DNA from: an uncultured Lachnospiraceae bacterium
GTDB lineage: Bacteria; Bacillota; Clostridia; Lachnospirales; Lachnospiraceae
Assembly (NCBI GenBank): GCA_947626915.1
Contig: CANQUA010000009.1
Coordinates: 1-64,000 of the forward strand
Direction: 5' to 3'
Length of the DNA: 64,000 bases
Shown: in pieces, positions 48,791-60,000 of the stretch
How positions within the stretch are numbered: the first letter of the stretch is position 1
How the letters are laid out: every line of letters starts with the position of its first letter
Position numbers and translations under genes: made by a program
Notes under the pieces: generated by a model
The model's database searches: none
What the model was told of the DNA's origin: nothing
The model's input: only the letters and a program-made list of their open reading frames with translations

Positions 48791-49861
48791 ATGCGGACGA
48801 CTGCCCTGATCATGGCCGGCGGCCGGGGAGAGCGGTTCTGGCCCAGGAGCCGGAAGAGCCTGCCGAAGCAGTTTTTATCGCTGACCGGCGATGGGAAGAC
48901 GATGATTCAGCTCACGGTGGAGCGAATCCTTCCGCTGGTGCGGATGGAGGATATCTACATCGCGACGAACAAGATTTATAAGCCCCTGGTACAGAAGCAG
49001 CTGCCGGGGCTTCCTGAACAGAATATTCTGTGCGAGCCTGTCGGCCGCAACACGGCGCCCTGCATCGGCATGGGGGCCGCTTTTATTTCCCGGAGATATG
49101 AGGACGCCCTGATGATCGTGCTGCCGTCCGATCACCAGATTACCAACAGTCCCCTGTATCTGGACACGCTGCGGGCGGCCTGTGATGTGGCGGAGAGGGA
49201 CAGCAATCTGGTCACGATCGGCATTCAGCCGGCCTATCCGGAAACCGGGTACGGTTATATCCGCTTTGACCCGGCGTCCCGGCTGGGACAGGCGTACCGG
49301 GTCGACTGTTTCGTGGAGAAGCCGCAGCTGGAGACCGCGAAGCAGTATCTGGCGGAGGGACGGTATCTGTGGAACAGCGGGCAGTTTATCTGGAAAACGT
49401 CGTCGATCCTGAAAAATATGGAGCGTTTTATGCCGGATACTTATGCGGGTCTGATGCGGATCCGCAATGCTGTCGGGACAGAGGCGCAGGCGGAAGTACT
49501 GGAGAGGGAGTTTGCTGCCTTCGAGTCCCAGTCCATTGATTATGGAATTATGGAGAAGGCGGACGATATCTATATTCTGCCGGGGGCGTTCGGCTGGGAC
49601 GACGTGGGTTCCTGGCTTGCTGTGGAACGCCTGCAGACCCCGGATAAAGAAGGCAATGTGGAGAGCGGAAATGTGGTTTCGGTGAATACCCGCGACTGCA
49701 TCGTACAGGGGCAGGAGAAGCTGCTGGCGCTGGTGGGATTGGAGGATATCGTGGTGGTGGACACGCCGGACGCGACGCTGATCAGTTCAAAGGAGCATGT
49801 GGGAGAGATCAAGGACCTGCTGGCGCGGCTGAGGGCACATGGGCAGGAGAAATATCTGTGA
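48791..49861 (+). CDS. manC: Mannose-1-phosphate guanylyltransferase
   Basis: A 356-residue enzyme making GDP-mannose from mannose 1-phosphate and GTP. The N-terminal signature MAGGRGERFWPRSRKSLPKQF is complete, with VLPSDHQI (metal-binding region), CFVEKPQLETA, and NSGQFIWK further on. It lacks the C-terminal cupin/isomerase domain of the type II bifunctional enzyme, ending with a short left-handed beta-helix region. It supplies GDP-mannose to the Gmd enzyme encoded next. A second, cupin-bearing enzyme of the same family follows at 53841. GGAGGACTGATATAAG lies before the ATG. Confidence 0.93.
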   Translation: MRTTALIMAGGRGERFWPRSRKSLPKQFLSLTGDGKTMIQLTVERILPLVRMEDIYIATNKIYKPLVQKQLPGLPEQNILCEPVGRNTAPCIGMGAAFISRRYEDALMIVLPSDHQITNSPLYLDTLRAACDVAERDSNLVTIGIQPAYPETGYGYIRFDPASRLGQAYRVDCFVEKPQLETAKQYLAEGRYLWNSGQFIWKTSSILKNMERFMPDTYAGLMRIRNAVGTEAQAEVLEREFAAFESQSIDYGIMEKADDIYILPGAFGWDDVGSWLAVERLQTPDKEGNVESGNVVSVNTRDCIVQGQEKLLALVGLEDIVVVDTPDATLISSKEHVGEIKDLLARLRAHGQEKYL

Positions 49862-49866
49862 CAGGT

Positions 49867-49986
49867 AATGCCTGCGGATTAATGTCCGCGGCCGAGTGCC
49901 TGCAGTCGAGTGCCTGCGGCAAATGTCAGCGTCAGAGTGTCTGCGGTCAAATATCCGCAGCCGAATGCCTGCGGCCGAGTGCCCCG
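49867..49986. repeat. Tandem array of a degenerate 14-base unit, about 8.5 copies
   Basis: Units such as AATGTCCGCGGCCG, AGTGCCTGCAGTCG and AATGCCTGCGGCCG follow each other at 14-base steps with one 13-base step. Because 14 is not a multiple of three the array is not coding. It ends in a T-run (GCCCCGTTTTTTTATGG). Confidence 0.75.
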
Positions 49987-50017
49987 TTTTTTTATGGGCA
50001 TACATATGTCGTTTTAT

Positions 50018-50055
50018 CTTGTGGGAGCTTGTAAGAAGGCATATTCCCCCACAAG
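50018..50055 (+). promoter_or_regulatory. Inverted repeat before gmd
   Basis: CTTGTGGG (50018-50025) and CCCACAAG (50048-50055) form a perfect eight-base stem about 33 bases before the gmd start. No T-run follows, so it is a leader hairpin rather than a terminator; it may affect gmd expression. Confidence 0.45.
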
Positions 50056-50075
50056 CTGAAATTTATTATAAGTGA

Positions 50076-51128
<1,053 letters not shown>

Positions 51129-51134
51129 CACCGC

Positions 51135-52154
51135 ATGAAAAAAGCTTTGATCATAGGCGCTGCCGGGTTTGTGGGGAGTTATCTGATCGATCATATTCTG
51201 GAAAATCGCGGCTGGTCCGTAACGGCTACGAAAATGGAACAGGAGCGGTTCCGGCATGACGGCGCGGAAATCGTGGACCTGGATATTCTGGATCGGGAGG
51301 CGGTCGCGGAGCTTTTGGACAGGCAGCGGCCGGATTACATTTTCCATCTGGCTGCCCAGAGTTCGGTGGCGTTATCCTGGAAAAATCCGGATCTGACGGT
51401 CGATGTGAATATCAAGGGGACGATTCATGTACTGGACGGAGTCAGGCGGGCGGATTGCATGGATATACGGGAAAAAGAGGCGGGCGTTCCGCCATATAAA
51501 CCGAGAATCCTCCTGGTGGGTTCCTGCGAGGAATACGGTTATGTGAGGCCGGAGGAGGTCCCGGTCCGGGAGGAGACGGCGGCGCGGCCGGGGAATGTCT
51601 ATGCGGCGACGAAAGCATGCCAAAATATGATTGGAAAAATTTATGCGGACGCTTACGGAATGGATGTCGTAAGCATCCGTTCTTTTCCGCATGTGGGACC
51701 GAATCAGCTTCCGGTATTCGTGGTGGCGGATTTCTGCAGGCAGGTGGCGGAAATTGAGGCGGGGCTCCGGGAACCGGTTATGCGGGTGGGCAATCTGAGC
51801 GCCCGGCGGGATTTTACGGATGTGAGGGATGTGGTCAGGGCTTATGTGCTGCTGATGGAACAGGGGCAGACCGGAGAGACCTACAATGTGGGTTCGGGAG
51901 AGGCGGTTTCGATTGCGGAGCTCCTGGAGAAGATCGTGTCCATGTCCTGCGCGCAGATCCAGGTGGCGGTGGATCCGGCCCGCCTGCGGCCGGTCGATGT
52001 GCCGGTGATCGAGGCGGATATCACGAAACTGCGCGCATGCTGCGGCTGGAGAAAGGAGATCTGTCTGGAGACGACGCTGAAGGAGACGCTGGATTACTGG
52101 AGGGAGAAAACCGCGGCGGAAGGGAGAGAAGAGCGTGGATCGCGAAAGAATTGA
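51135..52154 (+). CDS. rmd: GDP-4-dehydro-6-deoxy-D-mannose reductase
   Basis: A 339-residue extended SDR. GAAGFVGSYLIDHIL is the nucleotide-binding motif, FHLAAQSSVALSWKNP and the catalytic Tyr in VYAATKACQNM (YxxxK intact) follow, and NVGSGEAVSIAELLEKI is the usual C-terminal landmark. Context immediately after gmd and the SSVALSWKNP segment typical of Rmd rather than Fcl favour reduction at C4 to GDP-D-rhamnose, without C3/C5 epimerisation. GDP-D-rhamnose is the donor for A-band-like D-rhamnans. It overlaps the next gene by 20 bases. Confidence 0.88.
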   Translation: MKKALIIGAAGFVGSYLIDHILENRGWSVTATKMEQERFRHDGAEIVDLDILDREAVAELLDRQRPDYIFHLAAQSSVALSWKNPDLTVDVNIKGTIHVLDGVRRADCMDIREKEAGVPPYKPRILLVGSCEEYGYVRPEEVPVREETAARPGNVYAATKACQNMIGKIYADAYGMDVVSIRSFPHVGPNQLPVFVVADFCRQVAEIEAGLREPVMRVGNLSARRDFTDVRDVVRAYVLLMEQGQTGETYNVGSGEAVSIAELLEKIVSMSCAQIQVAVDPARLRPVDVPVIEADITKLRACCGWRKEICLETTLKETLDYWREKTAAEGREERGSRKN

Positions 52155-53844
52155 GAAGGAATACCGGCGCTGGCGGCGGCTGGCGCTGGAGGACGCGGAC
52201 GTGGCGGCGGAGCTGCAGGCCATGGCCGGGGACGAGGCGGCGCTGGAGGATTCTTTTTACCGGGATCTGGAGTTCGGCACAGGCGGTCTGCGGGGCGTGA
52301 TCGGCGCGGGCACGAACCGGATGAATATTTATACCGTGGCGAAAGCGTCCCAGGGACTGGCGGATTATGTAAAGAGCCAAAAGAGCGCCGGGGAAAATTC
52401 CTGTTCGGGCGGCCGGATCGCTGTCAGCTATGATTCGCGGATCAAATCGGAATTGTTTGCCCGCGTGGCGGCGGAAGTATTCGCGGCGAACGGGATTCAG
52501 GTTTATCTGTATGATGAACTGATGCCGACGCCCTGTCTGTCTTATGCGGTAAGGCGTCTGGGCTGCGACGCGGGGATTATGGTGACGGCCTCGCATAATC
52601 CTTCGGAATATAACGGCTACAAGGTGTACGGGGCAGACGGCTGCCAGATCACGACCCATGCCGCGGCAGAGATTCTGGAGAGGATCCGGCAGACGGACCT
52701 GTTTGCAGGGGCGAAGCGGCAGGACTTCTCGGAAGGGCTGTCTGTGGGGCGGATCTGCTATATTCCGGATTCGGTCGCCGCGGAGTTTATTGCAGAGGTG
52801 AAGGGGCAGAGTATGCTGACGGAGCGGGACCGCGCGGATAAAGGGATGGCGATCGTATATTCTCCTCTCAACGGGACGGGGCTGAAACCGGTGCTGCGGA
52901 CGCTGAGGGAAAGCGGATTCAGCAATCTTACGGTGGTCCGGGAGCAGGAGCAGCCGGACGGACATTTTCCGACCTGCCCGTATCCGAATCCGGAGATTCG
53001 GGAAGCGATGGCGCTGGGGATCGAATACGCGAAGCGGTACGACGCGGAGCTGCTGCTGGCGACGGACCCGGACTGCGACCGCGTAGGGATCGTGGTGAAG
53101 AATGACCGGGGCGAGCATGTGCTGCTGTCCGGCAATGAGACCGGACTTCTGCTTTTGGATTACATCTGTTCCAGGCGCAGGGCGAACGGAACCATGCCGG
53201 CAAGGCCGGTGATGGTGAAAACGATCGTGACCATGGATCTGGCGGAGCGGATTGCGGCGGCCTACGGCGTGGAGACTGTGAACGTGCTGACCGGCTTTAA
53301 GTTCATCGGCGAGCAGATCGGGCGGCTGGAGTCGGAGGGCCGGGCGTCGGATTATATTTTCGGGTTTGAGGAAAGTTATGGGTATCTGAGCGGAACCTAT
53401 GTGCGGGACAAGGATGCGGTGGACGGCGCGTTTCTGATCTGTGAGATGGCGGCCTATTATAAGGCGCAGGGGATCCGGCTGTGGGATAAACTGCAGGAGC
53501 TTTACAGAACGTACGGTTATTGTTTGAATACGCTTCATTCCTATACGTTCGAGGGGGCCGCCGGATTCGGCCGGATGAAGGAGATCATGGCGGCGCTGCG
53601 GGGCAAAATCGGTCAGATCGGCGGCCGCTGTGTGGAGAGCTGCCAGGATTATCTGGTGGGGCTTCATGGCCTGCCGCGGTCGGATGTGCTGAAATTCCGG
53701 CTGTCAGGCGGTGCGTCGGCGGTAGTCCGGCCGTCCGGTACGGAGCCGAAGCTGAAACTTTATATCTCTGTCAGCGCGCAGGATCGTGAGCGGGCGGAGG
53801 CGGAAGAGAAGAAGATCGTGGAGGATATGGAGCGTTTGCTATGA
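52135..53844 (+). CDS. manB: Phosphomannomutase/phosphoglucomutase
   Basis: A 569-residue alpha-D-phosphohexomutase. Active-site Ser lies in MVTASHNPSEYNGYKVYG, the metal-binding loop is TDPDCDRVG, the sugar-specificity loop is GFEESYGYL, and the phosphate-binding site is RPSGTEPKLKLY. Length fits the long clostridial PgcA/PMM class, which can act on both mannose and glucose phosphates. In this operon it most likely converts mannose 6-phosphate to mannose 1-phosphate for the two ManC-type enzymes. GTG start inside the end of rmd; it overlaps the next gene by four bases (ATGA), so all are translationally coupled. Confidence 0.92.
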   Translation: MDRERIEKEYRRWRRLALEDADVAAELQAMAGDEAALEDSFYRDLEFGTGGLRGVIGAGTNRMNIYTVAKASQGLADYVKSQKSAGENSCSGGRIAVSYDSRIKSELFARVAAEVFAANGIQVYLYDELMPTPCLSYAVRRLGCDAGIMVTASHNPSEYNGYKVYGADGCQITTHAAAEILERIRQTDLFAGAKRQDFSEGLSVGRICYIPDSVAAEFIAEVKGQSMLTERDRADKGMAIVYSPLNGTGLKPVLRTLRESGFSNLTVVREQEQPDGHFPTCPYPNPEIREAMALGIEYAKRYDAELLLATDPDCDRVGIVVKNDRGEHVLLSGNETGLLLLDYICSRRRANGTMPARPVMVKTIVTMDLAERIAAAYGVETVNVLTGFKFIGEQIGRLESEGRASDYIFGFEESYGYLSGTYVRDKDAVDGAFLICEMAAYYKAQGIRLWDKLQELYRTYGYCLNTLHSYTFEGAAGFGRMKEIMAALRGKIGQIGGRCVESCQDYLVGLHGLPRSDVLKFRLSGGASAVVRPSGTEPKLKLYISVSAQDRERAEAEEKKIVEDMERLL

Positions 53845-55157
53845 ATATTATTTTGCTTTCAGGCGGTTCGGGGAAGCGGTTGTGGCCGCTGACCAACGAG
53901 ATCCGTTCCAGGCAGTTTATCAAGCTGCTGAAGCGGGAGGACGGGACGTATGAATCGATGATCCAGAGAGTGTGCAGGCAGATTCGTTCCGCGGACCCGC
54001 AGGCCCGGATCACGGTGGCGGCTTCCAAGGCGCAGGTTTCGGCGATCCATAATCAGCTGGGACAGGAAGTGGATGTCTGCGTGGAGCGTCAGAGCAGGAA
54101 CACATTTCCGGTGATCGCGCTGGCGTCCGCGTTCCTCCGTGATAAGAAAGGCGTGCCGGAGGAGGAGCCGGTGGCCGTCTGCCCCATCGATCCGTATGTG
54201 GAGGATGATTATTTTCGGGCGGTCGCGGAGCTGACAGAATTGGTGCGGGACGGGCAGACGAATCTGGCGCTTCTGGGCATCACGCCGACAGAGCCCAGCG
54301 AAAAGTACGGATATATCATTCCGCGGGAAAAGTGCCGGGTCAGCGAGGTGAAGACCTTCAGGGAGAAACCGGATGCCAGAACGGCCGGCCGGTACATAAA
54401 AAACGGGGCGCTGTGGAACGGCGGCGTGTTTACGTTCCGGCTGAAGTACGTGCTGGAAAAAGCGCATGAGCAGATTCCGTTTACGGATTACGAGGATCTC
54501 TATGACAAGTACGGGCAGCTGGAGAGCATCAGCTTTGATTATGCGGTGGCCGAGAAGGAGAAGCATATACGGGTGCTGCGCTACGACGGCGTCTGGAAAG
54601 ATCTGAGCACCTGGGAGGCGCTTTGCCGGGAAATGACGGACTCGGTGATCGGGGAGGCTGTTTATGACGGTTCCTGCGAAAATCTGAGCGTGGTGAATGA
54701 ACTGAATGTCCCGGTTCTGTGCATGGGGCTGAAAAATGTGGTCGTGTCCGCCAGCGTGGAAGGAATCCTGGTATCGGACAAAAAGAAGACCCAGAACATA
54801 GAGGAATTGGTGGACCGCGCAGGGCAGCGGGTGATGTATGCGGAGAAATCCTGGGGAAATTACCGGGTCCTGGACGTATCGGACGGATGCCTTACGGTGA
54901 AAGCGACGATTGCTCCCGGGCACCGGATGAATTATCACAGCCACGAACACAGGGACGAGGTGTGGACGGTCATATCGGGGACGGGACGGACCATCGTCGA
55001 CGGGATGGAGGAGCTGGTGAAAGCCGGCGATGTGATCACAATGGAAGCGGGCTGCAAGCATACGATTCTTGCGGATACGGAGCTTCAGCTGATAGAAGTA
55101 CAATTGGGCAAGGAGATCGACGCGCATGATAAACGGAAGTACGATTTGGAAAGCTGA
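53841..55157 (+). CDS. Sugar-phosphate guanylyltransferase with C-terminal cupin (ManC type II-like)
   Basis: A 438-residue protein. The N-terminal nucleotidyltransferase domain has LSGGSGKRLWPLTNEIRSRQF, a variant of the ManC signature in which the usual Pro-Lys before QF is Ser-Arg, and CPIDPYVED in the metal-site position. The C-terminal domain (about 330-435) is a cupin of the type II phosphomannose isomerase class (PGHRMNYHSHEHRDEVWTVI, then GDVITMEAGCKHTI) with intact metal-binding His residues. It may both isomerise and guanylylate, duplicating ManA and ManC, or use a different hexose phosphate. It overlaps the manA gene by 32 bases. Confidence 0.85.
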   Translation: MNIILLSGGSGKRLWPLTNEIRSRQFIKLLKREDGTYESMIQRVCRQIRSADPQARITVAASKAQVSAIHNQLGQEVDVCVERQSRNTFPVIALASAFLRDKKGVPEEEPVAVCPIDPYVEDDYFRAVAELTELVRDGQTNLALLGITPTEPSEKYGYIIPREKCRVSEVKTFREKPDARTAGRYIKNGALWNGGVFTFRLKYVLEKAHEQIPFTDYEDLYDKYGQLESISFDYAVAEKEKHIRVLRYDGVWKDLSTWEALCREMTDSVIGEAVYDGSCENLSVVNELNVPVLCMGLKNVVVSASVEGILVSDKKKTQNIEELVDRAGQRVMYAEKSWGNYRVLDVSDGCLTVKATIAPGHRMNYHSHEHRDEVWTVISGTGRTIVDGMEELVKAGDVITMEAGCKHTILADTELQLIEVQLGKEIDAHDKRKYDLES

Positions 55158-56151
55158 ACCGTTTCTGCTGAGACCGGCAGGGAAGGATTATATATGGGGA
55201 GGCAGCAGGCTTCGTACGGAATTTAATAAAGAGATCGCTCTGGAACCGCTGGCGGAGACGTGGGAATGTTCGACGCACCCGGACGGGCCGAGCATTGCGG
55301 CCAGCGGCGTGCATAAGGGGCGGAGCCTGAAGGAAATCCTGGAAGAGCATCCGGAGTATCTGGGCACGCACCCGGCGTCCGGCAATGGGGGGCTGTGGAA
55401 AGCGGGGGAGCTGCCGGTTCTGATCAAATTCATTGATGCGAAGAAGGATCTCTCGGTTCAGGTTCATCCGGACGACGCCTACGCCCGGCTTCATGAGGCG
55501 GGGCAGCTGGGGAAAACGGAAATGTGGTATGTGCTGGACGCCGCGCCGGGGGCGAAGCTGGTCTATGGTTTTTATCACGATATTACGAAAGAACAGCTGC
55601 GAAAGAGTCTGGAGGACGGAACGGTGGAAAAATACCTGCAGAAGGTTCCGATCCGCCCGGGCGACGTGTTTTTCATCGAGGCGGGGACGGTTCATGCGAT
55701 CGGAGCCGGCGCGCTGATTGCGGAGATCCAGGAAAATTCGAACCTGACCTACCGGCTTTACGATTATAACCGGGTGGACCGGTACGGGCATTCCCGGCCG
55801 CTGCATATCGAGCAGGCGCTGGAGACGGCGAATCTGAAGGGCAGCGCGGAGCCCCGGCAGCCGCTCCGCACGCTGCGCTATAAAAAGGGCTTTGCGTCGG
55901 AACTGTTGTGCAGGTGCCGGTATTTCCAGGTGGAACGGTACCTGGTGAATACGGAATCGGTCCGCCGCCTGGCCGGGTTTCGGACCGCGCAGAATTCCTT
56001 TCAGGTGTTTTTGTGCCTGGACGGCTGCGGCGTCATTTTTACCGGCGAAGAGATCCTTAATTTTTTTAAAGGCGACTGTATTTTTGTGCCTGCGGATTCC
56101 GCGGCAATGAAAATGCACGGAAAAGCGAAATTTTTGAATGTGAGATGTTAG
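55126..56151 (+). CDS. manA: Mannose-6-phosphate isomerase, class I
   Basis: A 341-residue zinc enzyme interconverting fructose 6-phosphate and mannose 6-phosphate, the entry to GDP-mannose. Motifs include KDYIWGGSRLRTEFN, SVQVHPDDAYA with zinc-binding Gln-x-His, GKTEMWYVLDA with zinc Glu, and FIEAGTVHAIGAGALIAEIQ with the final zinc His. Length is usual for the short bacterial form. The start codon lies inside the preceding gene. It is the last gene of the locus; 214 bases and a new promoter-like region separate it from the ABC transporter pair. Confidence 0.94.
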   Translation: MINGSTIWKAEPFLLRPAGKDYIWGGSRLRTEFNKEIALEPLAETWECSTHPDGPSIAASGVHKGRSLKEILEEHPEYLGTHPASGNGGLWKAGELPVLIKFIDAKKDLSVQVHPDDAYARLHEAGQLGKTEMWYVLDAAPGAKLVYGFYHDITKEQLRKSLEDGTVEKYLQKVPIRPGDVFFIEAGTVHAIGAGALIAEIQENSNLTYRLYDYNRVDRYGHSRPLHIEQALETANLKGSAEPRQPLRTLRYKKGFASELLCRCRYFQVERYLVNTESVRRLAGFRTAQNSFQVFLCLDGCGVIFTGEEILNFFKGDCIFVPADSAAMKMHGKAKFLNVRC

Positions 56152-56302
56152 GGCGTATTCTGCGCTTCTTTCTTTTCAGTCCCTGCCGTTTCTGAGAGAA
56201 TCTGCGAAATTCTGAGTCAATTCTGGTTTGTTCCGGGACCTGTTTTTTAATAAAATTAACAAAACTTTCATAGAATTTTTGTCAAATATTGCGAGGAAAA
56301 GC

Positions 56303-56332
56303 TTGCGAAAACCATTCGGCGCGGTGTAAGAT
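56303..56332 (+). promoter_or_regulatory. Possible promoter of the FtsX-type ABC transporter operon
   Basis: TTGCGA, 18 bases, TAAGAT, with TATAGT overlapping just after. It lies 34 bases before the ATG at 56366 in an otherwise empty AT-rich gap (56152-56365). Confidence 0.4.
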
Positions 56333-56365
56333 ATAGTACAGTGAATAATTTCTGATGGTGATCGT

Positions 56366-57067
56366 ATGAGTTACATATCCTTTGAAAACGTGAAAAAAGT
56401 ATACCAGATGGGGGAAGTGACCATCAACGCCGTGGACGGAGTGGATTTTGTGATCGAGAAGGGAGAGTTTGCGGTGATCGTGGGCCCTTCCGGCGCGGGC
56501 AAGACGACGGTGCTGAACATGCTGGGCGGGATGGACGCCTGTTCCGGCGGGATCATTACCGTGGACGGCAAGCGGGTCAGCGATTACAACGCGAAGCAGC
56601 TGACCGGCTACCGGAGGCACGACATCGGGTTTGTGTTCCAGTTCTACAATCTGGTCCAGAATCTGACGGCGCTGGAGAATGTGGAGCTGGCGGCGCAGAT
56701 CTGCGATCATCCCCTGGAGGCGAAGAGCGTGCTGGAGCATGTGGGTCTGGGGGAGCGGCTGAACAATTTCCCGGCGCAGCTTTCGGGCGGCGAGCAGCAG
56801 AGAGTGGCGATCGCCAGGGCATTGGCGAAGAATCCGAAGCTGCTGCTTTGCGACGAGCCGACGGGCGCGCTGGATTATGTGACGGGAAAAGCGATCCTGA
56901 AGCTTCTGCAGGACACCTGCCGGCAGGGCGGTATGACGGTGGTGGTGATTACCCACAACACCGCGATCACGCCGATGGCGGACCGGGTGATCCGGGTGAA
57001 GAATGGCCGCGTGGCTTCTGTGGAATGTAACGCTTCGCCGACGCCTGTGGAGGAAATCGAATGGTAA
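56366..57067 (+). CDS. ABC transporter ATP-binding protein, LolD/MacB type
   Basis: A 233-residue ATPase with Walker [11 protein letters not shown]-loop [18 protein letters not shown], signature [15 protein letters not shown] and Walker [13 protein letters not shown]. The FQxxNLxxxLTxxENV pattern is characteristic of the LolD/MacB/FtsE-like group that works mechanically with FtsX-type permeases instead of moving substrate through the membrane. It overlaps the permease gene by seven bases, so the two form one transporter. Confidence 0.94.
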   Translation: MSYISFENVKKVYQMGEVTINAVDGVDFVIEKGEFAVIVGPSGAGKTTVLNMLGGMDACSGGIITVDGKRVSDYNAKQLTGYRRHDIGFVFQFYNLVQNLTALENVELAAQICDHPLEAKSVLEHVGLGERLNNFPAQLSGGEQQRVAIARALAKNPKLLLCDEPTGALDYVTGKAILKLLQDTCRQGGMTVVVITHNTAITPMADRVIRVKNGRVASVECNASPTPVEEIEW

Positions 57068-60000
57068 GACGCAGGAAGAACCGGCTGACCACGGACGCGG
57101 TGCGCGAGGTCAAAAATACGTTCAGCCGTTTTTTGTCTATTCTGATACTGTCGGCGCTGGCGGTGGCTTTTTTGGCGGGACTGCGGGCGGCGGCGCCGGA
57201 TATGCAGTATACCGCGGATCGGTATTTTGACCGGACCCGTTTTATGGACGCGTATGTGATCTCCACGCTGGGACTGACGGATGAGGATCTGCAGGCCCTG
57301 GCGGATGCGGCGGGCGTTGAAACGGTAGAGGGCATCTGGTCGGTAGACGCCATTGCCCAGGACGCCATCGTCAGCGTCCGTTCCATGCCGCAGCAGCTGA
57401 ATCTGCTGGATGTCCGGGAGGGGCGTCTGCCGGAGGCTGCGAATGAATGTGTAACCGAGCGGCTGCTGCTGATTGAGCTGGGCCTGGAGGTGGGAGACCA
57501 GCTCAATCTGGTGCTGGACGAGGACAATGAGGGCGATCTGAAGTGCCTGTCCTACACCATTGTGGGCGTGGTTGGAAGTCCGCTGTATGTGGGAGCGGAC
57601 AGAGGCACATCGTCCCTCGGCAATGGTTCCGTGGACGGTTTTTTGTATGTGCCCGGTGAGAATTTTGATTATGATTATTATACCATGGCGTATTTTACCG
57701 GCGAGGGACTGTCCGCGCTGGACAGCTATGGGGATGAATATGACGAGCGGCTGGAGGCCCTTTTGGACAGTCTGGACGGACTGGCAGAGGAAAGGGCCCG
57801 GCTTCGCTATGACAAAATTGTCGGCGACGCCCAGGAGGAGATCGACGATGCCAGGGCGGAGCTGAGCGATGCGCAGAAGGAACTGGACGACGCCAAAGCC
57901 GACGCGGACAAGGAATTGGCGGACGCCCGGCAGGAGCTGGCGGACGCGCGGCAGGAACTGGACGACGGCTGGGACGATTATTACGAGGGAATCGACACGT
58001 ACCATCAGGAGATCGCCGACGCGGAACAGGAGCTGGCGGACGCGCATCAGGAGCTGCTGGATGCGGAGCAGGAGCTGGCCGACGGCAAAAAGGATTACGA
58101 GGACGGCCTGAAAGAGTACCAGGACGGCCTGGCGGAATATGAAGACGGCAAAAAGGAGCTGGAGGACGGCCGGAAAGAGTATGAGGACGGTCTGGCGGAA
58201 TACGAGGAAAACAGAAAGAAATTGGAGGACGGCCGGAAAGAGTATGAGGACGGTCTGGCAGAATACGAGGAAAACAAAAAGAAACTGGAGGACGGCCGGA
58301 AGGAATATGAGGACGGTCTGAAAGAGTATGAGGACGCCGTCCGGGAATACGAGGAGGGTCTGGCAGATTACGAGGAGGGGAAGAAAAAGTACGAGGACGG
58401 CCTGAAGGAGTATCAGGATGGGCTGAAGGAATATGAAGACGGGCAGAGAGAACTGGAGGATGCGCGAAAAGAACTGGATAAACAGTGGGACAATTATTAT
58501 GATGGCCGGGACGAACTGGACCAGGGACAGAAACAGTTGGACGAAGGTTGGGCGGCCTATGAACAGAACAAAGTCCTGTTAGATGAAAATAAGGCCAAAC
58601 TCGACCAGGGACGTTTGGCGTACGAGCAGGGAAAAGCGCTGCTGGATGGCAAGAAAACGGAATTGGAGAACGGCTGGGTGCAATACGAAAAAGGTAAGGC
58701 TCAGCTGGATGATCAGCAGAACCAATTAACGGAGATGAAAGGGCAGCTGGAGACAGGCGAAGCCCAGTACACAGGGCTTCAGCAGCTGCTTGACGGACTG
58801 GATCCGGCAGCGCCGGATTTTGATGTGAAAAGGGCTGCCTTAGAACAGCAAATGGCAGCTCTGAGAGAGCAGCTGGACGTTGGTCAGGCAGCGCTGGATA
58901 CGAATCAGGCAAAGCTGGATGCCGGTTATGCGGGACTGGAGGCAAGCCGGCAGACACTGGAAACGGGTCAGGCAGAACTGGACGCGGGCTATGCGGAACT
59001 GGAGACAAACCGTCAGTTGCTGGAAACCAGCCAGGCCCAGCTGGATGCAGGCTATGCGGAGCTGGCCAAGGGGAAAGCCGAACTGGATACGAACCAGTCG
59101 CGTCTGGACGCCGGATACGCGGAAGCGAGCGAGGGCAGGAGCCAGCTGGAGGCTGCCGAAAAGGAATTGTCGGATGGTTATGACGAGCTGGCCGACGGCA
59201 AAAAAGAACTCGACGACGCCAAAAAAGAGCTGGCAGACGCGGCCAAAGAGCTGGAAGACGGTCAGAAAGAGCTGGAGGACGGCAAGGCTGAACTGGACGA
59301 CGCCTGGCAGGAATTGGAGGATGCGCGGGTCGAGCTGGAAGACGGCGAAAAAGAACTGGCGGACGGCTGGCAGGAGCTGGAAGATGCGCGGATCGAGCTG
59401 GAGGACGGCGAAAAAGAACTGGCGGACGGCTGGCAGGAGCTGGAGGACGCGCGGATCGAGCTGGAGGACGGTGAAAAAGAGCTGGCGGATGCCTGGCAGG
59501 AGCTGGAAGACGGCCGGATCGAGCTGGAGGACGCGAAGAAGGAGATCGAGGACGGCGAAAAGGAACTGGCGGACGGCTGGCAGGAGTATAACGACGGTGT
59601 GGCCGAGCTGGAGGATGCGCGCGTCGACGGGCAGCAGGAGCTGGACGACGCATTGGCGGAGCTGAATGACGGCGAGCAGGAGTACGCGGACGGTCTTGTG
59701 GAATACGCGGACGGTGAGAAGGAAGCGGAGGAAGAGATCGCGGACGCGCAGGCCAAACTGGACGACGCCCAGATTGAGGTGGACGACGCCCAGGCGGAGC
59801 TGGACGACATAGACGAGTGCGAATGGTACGTGCTGGGCCGCAATACCAACGTGGGCTTCGAGGGATACGGACAGGATTCCGAGCGCGTCAGCAATCTGGC
59901 GAATATTTTCCCGATCATTTTCTTCCTGGTGGCGGCGCTGGCCTGCCTGACGACCATGACCCGTATGGTGGAAGAGCAGAGGACCCAGATCGGCGCGCTG

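Noticed and set aside
49787..50005. Minus-strand small protein over the 14-base array
   Set aside because: The repeated Arg/His-rich sequence is a translation of a non-triplet repeat and has no start signal.
57695..59653. 652-codon minus-strand frame rich in Pro and Arg
   Set aside because: It is the mirror of the coiled-coil repeats of the permease; GC-rich repetitive codons leave the opposite strand open. No ribosome site and no recognisable domain.
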